A stretch of DNA of 64,000 nucleotides from Hypericibacter terrae (GTDB lineage Bacteria > Pseudomonadota > Alphaproteobacteria > Dongiales > Dongiaceae): assembly GCF_008728855.1 (NCBI RefSeq), contig NZ_CP042906.1, positions 3,647,570-3,711,569 on the forward strand, written 5' to 3'. Position 1 is the stretch's first letter. Every line of letters begins with the position of its first letter. Positions 58,977 through 64,000 of this stretch are shown here, one piece after another. Under the pieces are notes generated by a model. That model had not been told where the DNA came from. It ran no database searches and saw nothing but the letters and a program-made list of their open reading frames with translations. Made by a program: the position numbers and the translations under genes.

Positions 58977-61781
58977 TCAGAGCCGCGGCATCAACACATA
59001 GGCGCCGATCACGTCGACCGGCGTCACCGCCTCGACCTTGACGCCGCCCTTGGAACCCAGCGCACGGCGCAGGCGGGTATGATCCTCCGCCAGTGCCGCG
59101 GCGCGCTCACCGGCATAGCGGTCGAGTTCGGTCCGCCAGCCCTCGAGCTTCGCCAGCACCTGCTGGAGGCGCGCCTTCTGCACATTCTCCTTGAGGTCGG
59201 CGCTCTGGCCGGCCAGCAGACCAAAGGCCTCTTCCCCCTGTCGCGCCGGCTTCCCCGAAAGGAGATCGAAGGCGATCGCCGCCGCCTCCTCCGCCATGGC
59301 GAAGCGCGGTCCGAGCCGGCCGCGGGAATCGATCCGATGCCGGATCCGTAGCAGCAACAGGGCCGTGACCCGATCGACCGCGGCACTTTCCCAGCCGCCG
59401 CAACGGGGCAGGGTGGCCGGATCGTTTGCCGGCGCCAGTGGATCGAGAGCGTTCTCCAGGAAGGTCTCCGCCAGGATGGCCGGCAGCGGATGGGCGCGGT
59501 GGATCGAGAGATAGCCGGCACGCGGCCGGGCCTCGAACGCAATCCGCAAGGGGTGTTGCGTCGCCGTCTCATCGATCAGTCCGGCCGCCTGGAAGCGCTC
59601 TTTCAGCGTATCGGGGACGAGATGGAGCGGCGCCCGATAGCCGCCGGCCGGTTGCCGGTCCAAGGGCGCTCCCAGCCGCATCAGGGCCCGCGATACGAAC
59701 CGCTCGGTATCGGGGAACCCGCCGAGCACCCGCTGGATGGCGTCCCATTCGGCGGCCACCTCCTCTGGTTTCAAGCTGCTTTGCGCAAAGATCGTGCGCG
59801 CCTTCTTCTCCTGCTCCGAGGCATTGGCCCAGGCGCTCTCGATCTCCTTCGCTTCCGCCAGGCCGCCCACACCAAGGTCGAGTGCCAGTTGGCGCTTCTG
59901 CCGGGCACGGAGCAGTACGGCCGACATCAGCGCCTTGGTGAGGCTGCCGCCCTCGTCGGGCATTGGCACCCTTACGCCGGTCTGCTTCTCGATTGCGCTG
60001 GCCTTGCGCAGAATGACCTCCAGCACCGCACCATCCACGGGATTGTTCTCGCCATAGATCAAGGCGGTCCGGACCTCGGGCCTCTTCTGGCCGAAGCGGT
60101 CGACTCGGCCTTCCCGCTGCTGATGCCGGGTCGGGTTCCAGGAAAGGTCGTAATGCACGACAGCATCGAATGCTGCCTGCAGGTTGATGCCTTCGGAGAG
60201 ACAGTCCGTTGCAACCAGGATGCGCTTTCCGGCCTCGCCCAAGGCCTCCACGCGGGCCTCGCGCTCTTCCGGCGGCAGAGCTCCCGTCACGACTTCGACC
60301 ATATGGTCCTTAAATGCGTGACGAAGCGCGGCACCGACCGAATCCGCGGTCGCGATATAGCGGCAGAACACGACGGGGGAGAAGCCGTCTTCCACCATAC
60401 CCTGCAGGACTTTCTTCAGCACGGCGAACTTCGGGTCCTTCACCGGTCGCGCCGCGAGTTCATCCGCCTTGGCGATCAGGGCCGCGAGGCGCCCGTCTGC
60501 GATCGCGGCGCCCGGCTCGAGATCGTCATTCGCCGCCTCCTCGTCATCGACGATGCCGGCAGCGAGCATCTCCTCCTCGTCCGGATCCGCCTCCAGCAAG
60601 GCGCGCGTGCGGAGCGCGCGCGCCGCCGCCGCCGGGCTCGAACCGACGCAGCGCATCAGCGCCAGCGTACCCCAAAAGGCCAGACGCTGGCGGCGTTCGC
60701 CCTCCTCCGCCTCGACCGCCTCGGCGCAATAATCGAGCACCGCCTCGTAGAACCGCTCGTAGTCGCCCGTCAGCCGGTATTTCGGATCGGGGTTGAGCAT
60801 GTGGCGCGTGGGGAAGAGGCCTGGTTCGCGCCAAGCCTCGATGTCGGCCCGCCGACGCTGGATGAAGTGGCCCGCGAGGCGTTCGCGCAACTGACGATGC
60901 CGATCGTCGCGCGCGTGGGGCAGAGCGGCGAAGACGGGATCGAGCAGACCCAGCAGATTGTGGAAGGCTTCCTCGTTGCCGGAATGAGGCGTTGCCGTCA
61001 GCAGGATGAGGTTGCGTTCGGTGTTCTCGGCGATCCGCCGCAGCAGCTCGAAGCGATGATGCCGGATCGCGCCGCCGGCGACAGCCGTGTGGGCCTCGTC
61101 GACCACAACCATTTCCGGACAAGCGCGCAGGAAATCGTCCTGGCGGCGCCGGCTCTTGATGAAGTCCAGGCTGACCACCGTGTGCGGATAGGCATCGAAC
61201 ACGCTGGTCGAGGCCGGCAGGTCGCGCTCCAGGCGCGTCGCGGTCGCCGCGGTGACGGGAGTCGGCGGAATGGCGAATTTTGTCTCCAACTCGGCGACCC
61301 ACTGATCGACCAGATGCGGCGGGCACAAAACCGTGAATCGGTCGATCTCGCCGCGATCGAGATATTCGCGCAGGATCAGGCCAGCCTCGATGGTCTTGCC
61401 GATGCCCACGTCGTCGGCGATCAACAACCGGACCGTCTCCAGCCGCAGTGCCATCATCAGCGGCGCCAGTTGATAGGCGCGTGGCTCGAAGTTGATCCGG
61501 CCTGCACCGCGGAACGGGCCGGCGCCGCGGCGAAGCGATAGGCGCAACGCGTCGCGCAGGAGCAAGGCCGCTTCCCGGCCGCCGGTCCGCTCGCCACTGG
61601 GCGGCGCGAAGCTGGCATGCCGGACCGGCGCCGTTTCCAGCTCCGGCAGCAGGGTTTCGGTTTCCTGCTCGGATCCCGTCAATGGGCGGACCTTCAATCC
61701 GTCGCTCGCACTGATCACAATCCATTCGCGCCCGCGCGCTTGGATCAACTGGCCGGCGCTGAACGCCGAGGCTGTCGTCAC
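58977..61781 (-). CDS. SNF2-type helicase, DrmD-like
   Basis: A 934-aa SF2 (SNF2/RapA-like) ATPase. Walker A is DDVGIGKTIEAGLIL (residues ~123-137), the DEAH-type box VVVDEAHTAV is near 225, LTATPHSGNEEAFHNLLGLL follows and helicase C motifs include VATDCLSEGINLQAAFD and RQGREGRVDRFGQ-like HQQREGRVDRFGQKRPEVRT. The N-terminus (AGQLIQARGREWIVIS) matches DrmD-class proteins of class 1 DISARM. C-terminal ~300 residues are an unknown helical domain. Its ATG overlaps the preceding gene's TGA (61778-61781). It should translocate on DNA to help recognise foreign DNA. Confidence 0.9.
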   Translation of the reverse strand: MTTASAFSAGQLIQARGREWIVISASDGLKVRPLTGSEQETETLLPELETAPVRHASFAPPSGERTGGREAALLLRDALRLSLRRGAGPFRGAGRINFEPRAYQLAPLMMALRLETVRLLIADDVGIGKTIEAGLILREYLDRGEIDRFTVLCPPHLVDQWVAELETKFAIPPTPVTAATATRLERDLPASTSVFDAYPHTVVSLDFIKSRRRQDDFLRACPEMVVVDEAHTAVAGGAIRHHRFELLRRIAENTERNLILLTATPHSGNEEAFHNLLGLLDPVFAALPHARDDRHRQLRERLAGHFIQRRRADIEAWREPGLFPTRHMLNPDPKYRLTGDYERFYEAVLDYCAEAVEAEEGERRQRLAFWGTLALMRCVGSSPAAAARALRTRALLEADPDEEEMLAAGIVDDEEAANDDLEPGAAIADGRLAALIAKADELAARPVKDPKFAVLKKVLQGMVEDGFSPVVFCRYIATADSVGAALRHAFKDHMVEVVTGALPPEEREARVEALGEAGKRILVATDCLSEGINLQAAFDAVVHYDLSWNPTRHQQREGRVDRFGQKRPEVRTALIYGENNPVDGAVLEVILRKASAIEKQTGVRVPMPDEGGSLTKALMSAVLLRARQKRQLALDLGVGGLAEAKEIESAWANASEQEKKARTIFAQSSLKPEEVAAEWDAIQRVLGGFPDTERFVSRALMRLGAPLDRQPAGGYRAPLHLVPDTLKERFQAAGLIDETATQHPLRIAFEARPRAGYLSIHRAHPLPAILAETFLENALDPLAPANDPATLPRCGGWESAAVDRVTALLLLRIRHRIDSRGRLGPRFAMAEEAAAIAFDLLSGKPARQGEEAFGLLAGQSADLKENVQKARLQQVLAKLEGWRTELDRYAGERAAALAEDHTRLRRALGSKGGVKVEAVTPVDVIGAYVLMPRL

Positions 61782-64000
61782 GGCTCGCTTCCCAGCAAGG
61801 AAGCCAGGCGGGCGATCGCATCGGTTCTGGCCGCCCCCGACGGCGCCAGCAGCACGAGATCGAGGCCCTTGGCTGCCAGCTGCTCCTCAAGCCCGGCCGG
61901 CGCGTGCTCCTGCTCGGCCGCCGCCACGCGGTGCGCCCGCCAGATCCATTCCAGCCGAAGCCCGTCGAGAACCAGCGGCTCAGTGTCGGGCGGGGGGCAG
62001 CCGTCAAGTGTGTTCCCACCCCGTGCCTTAGTGGAGGTCACTCGAGCTTGCGATTGGACGAGACGCAACAACGACTTGAGTACTGGCATGAGGCGGCGGT
62101 CGATCAGCTCGTGATCCGGCTGGTTGAAATAGGACAGCAGGCAGCGATAGCAGCCGGCGACGCAACGCGTGTCTTCCGCGTCCTTGAGCGCTTCGGGACC
62201 CTCGCGCAGGGCGCTCTCGATGCTGGGAGCCGTTGCATGCATGATTCCAAGTGCTTCCGTAGCAAGGCGGGGAAAGGCCCCGTTCTCCCGCATCAACCGC
62301 GAGAGAGCGCCGGCGCCGCCCTCCGCCGCCTCGTAGAACAGCAAGGCCTGACGGTCGGTCCGACCGGGCGTGGACTCGACCAGGATCTCCCCTTCCTCGA
62401 GTTGATAGACGGCTTCGACGCTTCGGGCGAAAGCGTGCTGCAGGGTCGCGATGACGGCGTCGGCCTCCTCCCCCAGGCCACGGAGCCAGAGCGCGGGGAA
62501 GCGGATCAGGAGCGCGTTCTTCCGGTCCTCGACCACCGGCGTGATGATCTGCCGTGCTGCGATCGGGCTCGGCGGCCCGTCCTCGCTGACCCCGTCCGCG
62601 CTCACCCAATAACCCGTCCGGGGATCGATGAGAAAGCCGACGGAGTCCTTGTCCTTTCGCCGCTTCAGGCCGCGATTGATCCGGCGCACCAGGGCAACCG
62701 GCGCAAAATCGGCCTGCAGAATCTCGCCCTCTTCGTCCAAGACCTCGAGCGACGTCACCTCGCTCGAATCCTTGAACGAGAAAACGGTCTGCAGATCGAA
62801 GCCCTGGCGCCGCCGCTCTTCGTCGTTGGCGGTGATCCGTTCGACGGCCCGGGTGCCGACATTATCGATCCGATAGAGATTCTTGGTGATATGGGCACCC
62901 GAAAGCGGATTCGAGCAGACATGGCACCGTTCCGGAGGCTCGCCGTCATGGCTGGCACCGCAAGCCGGGCAGACCGAGGTGCTGAAGGTCGGCAGCTCGC
63001 CGCGTTCGCCGCCACCGACGTCCTTCAACAGGGCACGATCCACGCGGTAGGCGCGGCCCTCGTGATAGACCAGGCTACCCGGGCCGAACTCCGAGATCGC
63101 CAGGAACCGCGCACGCTGGATGTATTGCTGTCCCTTGCCCCCGGAATCCCCCGGCACGAAGGCCATCAGCGGCAACCTCGGGAAGTTGTAGCCGGGCAGG
63201 AACCCTTCGGTCGCGAGATAGCGATAGACGTAGAAATCCGAGCTCTGGCCCTGCGCGCCTTGCAGCAGAAGCTTGATCTGGATGTTGGCGGCCTGTTGGC
63301 GCATCTCGGCCGCGCGACGTTCGACCGGCTGGATCGAATAGTCCTGCAAGGTCCGCGCCGCATCGTCCCGCTGGCGCTCCGCCGCCACCAGCAGGTCCCG
63401 CCATCGGTTGAAGCTTGCGTTAAAGCGCTGTGGCGCCTTGGCCACCGTCTCGCGCGAGAAGTTCTCGACACTCGTGAACCAGGCGGGCAGCTCGGGCATG
63501 TAGTCCCGTTGCAGCGCGTTCAATACGGAACCGATCCGTTCACGCGCCGCCTCGCTGCTCTCCGGCGCCGTGACGCGCTGCTGGATCTCGGTCTTGAGCG
63601 GCTTCTCCGGCGCCGTCATTTCGAGATTCTCGGCGATGGCCTCCTTCAGGTCCGCGCCGCTGGCAGCCAGCCACTCAGCATGGAGATGACTGGTGACAAG
63701 CTCCGGGTTGGCGAGGTCGATGGAGGGCGGCTCCACGACCCCATAGACCATCTGGTCTTTCCGCTGGAAGAAATACTGATCGTGGGGGCTTTGAGCGGCA
63801 CAGTAGGCGACGATCAGGGCCGCTTGTCCGCTTCGCCCAGCACGGCCGCTGCGTTGGGCATAATTGGCCGGCGTCGGCGGGATGTTGCGAAGATAGACCA
63901 CATTCATCGCGGAAATGTCGACGCCGAGCTCCATGGTCGGCGAACAGAAGAGCGCCGGCAGCCGACGGTCGTCCTCGCGGAACTCCTTCAGCTTGTCGGC
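61778..64000 (-). CDS. DEAD/DEAH helicase with DUF1998 domain (cut by window end)
   Basis: The frame is open from 64000 to TGA at 61778. The visible ~740 residues begin within the helicase C-lobe: MELGVDISAMNVVYLRNIPP (motif V region), then QRSGRAGRSGQ (motif VI). Downstream is a DUF1998 domain with FYEAAEGGAGALSRL and the zinc-binding CVAGCYRCLLSYFNQPDHE; CPACG and CHVC form another likely Zn site. DISARM normally splits this between DrmA (helicase) and DrmB (DUF1998); here both parts are in one chain, so the protein may be a fusion or a related MrfA-like helicase. It is the first visible gene of the minus-strand defence operon. Confidence 0.87.
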   Translation of the reverse strand, partial: ADKLKEFREDDRRLPALFCSPTMELGVDISAMNVVYLRNIPPTPANYAQRSGRAGRSGQAALIVAYCAAQSPHDQYFFQRKDQMVYGVVEPPSIDLANPELVTSHLHAEWLAASGADLKEAIAENLEMTAPEKPLKTEIQQRVTAPESSEAARERIGSVLNALQRDYMPELPAWFTSVENFSRETVAKAPQRFNASFNRWRDLLVAAERQRDDAARTLQDYSIQPVERRAAEMRQQAANIQIKLLLQGAQGQSSDFYVYRYLATEGFLPGYNFPRLPLMAFVPGDSGGKGQQYIQRARFLAISEFGPGSLVYHEGRAYRVDRALLKDVGGGERGELPTFSTSVCPACGASHDGEPPERCHVCSNPLSGAHITKNLYRIDNVGTRAVERITANDEERRRQGFDLQTVFSFKDSSEVTSLEVLDEEGEILQADFAPVALVRRINRGLKRRKDKDSVGFLIDPRTGYWVSADGVSEDGPPSPIAARQIITPVVEDRKNALLIRFPALWLRGLGEEADAVIATLQHAFARSVEAVYQLEEGEILVESTPGRTDRQALLFYEAAEGGAGALSRLMRENGAFPRLATEALGIMHATAPSIESALREGPEALKDAEDTRCVAGCYRCLLSYFNQPDHELIDRRLMPVLKSLLRLVQSQARVTSTKARGGNTLDGCPPPDTEPLVLDGLRLEWIWRAHRVAAAEQEHAPAGLEEQLAAKGLDLVLLAPSGAARTDAIARLASLLGSEP

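Noticed and set aside
59490-61541. 683-aa plus-strand ORF
   Set aside because: Opposite the DrmD-like helicase; Arg/Gly/Leu-rich, no family features.
1-64000. CRISPR arrays and rRNA genes
   Set aside because: No regularly spaced identical repeats of 24-40 bp with unique spacers were seen, and no rRNA-like sequence.

Overview
The window is GC-rich chromosomal DNA of an alphaproteobacterium, probably Rhodospirillales-like. That is inferred from gene content: a ppx/rlmE pair, RNase J, PPK2, a BacA/SbmA-type transporter and CC-rich palindromic intergenic repeats. No marker in the window fixes the genus.

Region by region. (1) 1-3.1 kb is core chromosome: the 3' end of a host-attachment-protein gene, rlmE, a Ppx/GppA phosphatase and tRNA-Gln(CTG), with paired C-rich palindromes between genes. 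(2) 3.09-17.24 kb is an integrated element in the 3' end of tRNA-Gln. It is bounded by a perfect 17-bp repeat of the tRNA end, has three direct 'gctcccac' boxes just inside each end and carries a tyrosine integrase. Its cargo includes two PD-(D/E)XK-like proteins, a serine resolvase, a relic of a second integrase, a compact plus-strand series (9.66-16.05 kb: a possible RHH protein, a P-loop helicase-like protein, six unrecognised proteins and a LamG-like lectin) and a TauE/SafE transporter. The series looks phage- or satellite-derived and holds two unusual families of paired hairpins. (3) 17.24-20.0 kb may be a second, decayed element in tandem: it starts at the attR copy, has its own 11-bp direct repeats at arm-site distance and ends near a third imperfect copy of the tRNA 3' end. 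It carries an M50 peptidase and a SHOCT protein.

(4) 20-32 kb is mixed metabolic chromosome: a catalase-like protein coupled to a cytochrome b561, an M20 amidohydrolase, a Sel1-repeat protein, a Baeyer-Villiger-type monooxygenase, a GH1 glycosidase and a BacA-type ABC transporter in which every ATPase motif is lost. (5) 32.3-39.2 kb is a surface-glycan or secondary-metabolite cluster: four family-2 glycosyltransferases, a PhyH-type dioxygenase and a cysteine-less peroxiredoxin fused to a 2OG-Fe(II) oxygenase. (6) 39.6-48.2 kb is housekeeping and envelope: YihY/BrkB, a VOC fragment, RNase J, an outer-membrane-like protein, PPK2, a stand-alone receiver and secreted proteins.

(7) 48.3 kb to the end is a defence-type island. 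It has a DUF2726 protein, a PD-(D/E)XK-like protein, a Fic protein with a repeat-rich promoter, an autoregulated-looking small gene and a frameshifted gene remnant. Then, on the minus strand, come a DUF1998 helicase (cut by the window end), a DrmD-like SNF2 helicase, a 1435-aa adenine methyltransferase, a DUF262-HNH protein and an HNH nuclease. This set resembles class 1 DISARM, but with helicase and DUF1998 parts in one protein and a DUF262/HNH pair attached. The two most novel observations are the complete loss of ATPase motifs in the ABC transporter and the element's hairpin families and uncharacterised gene module.
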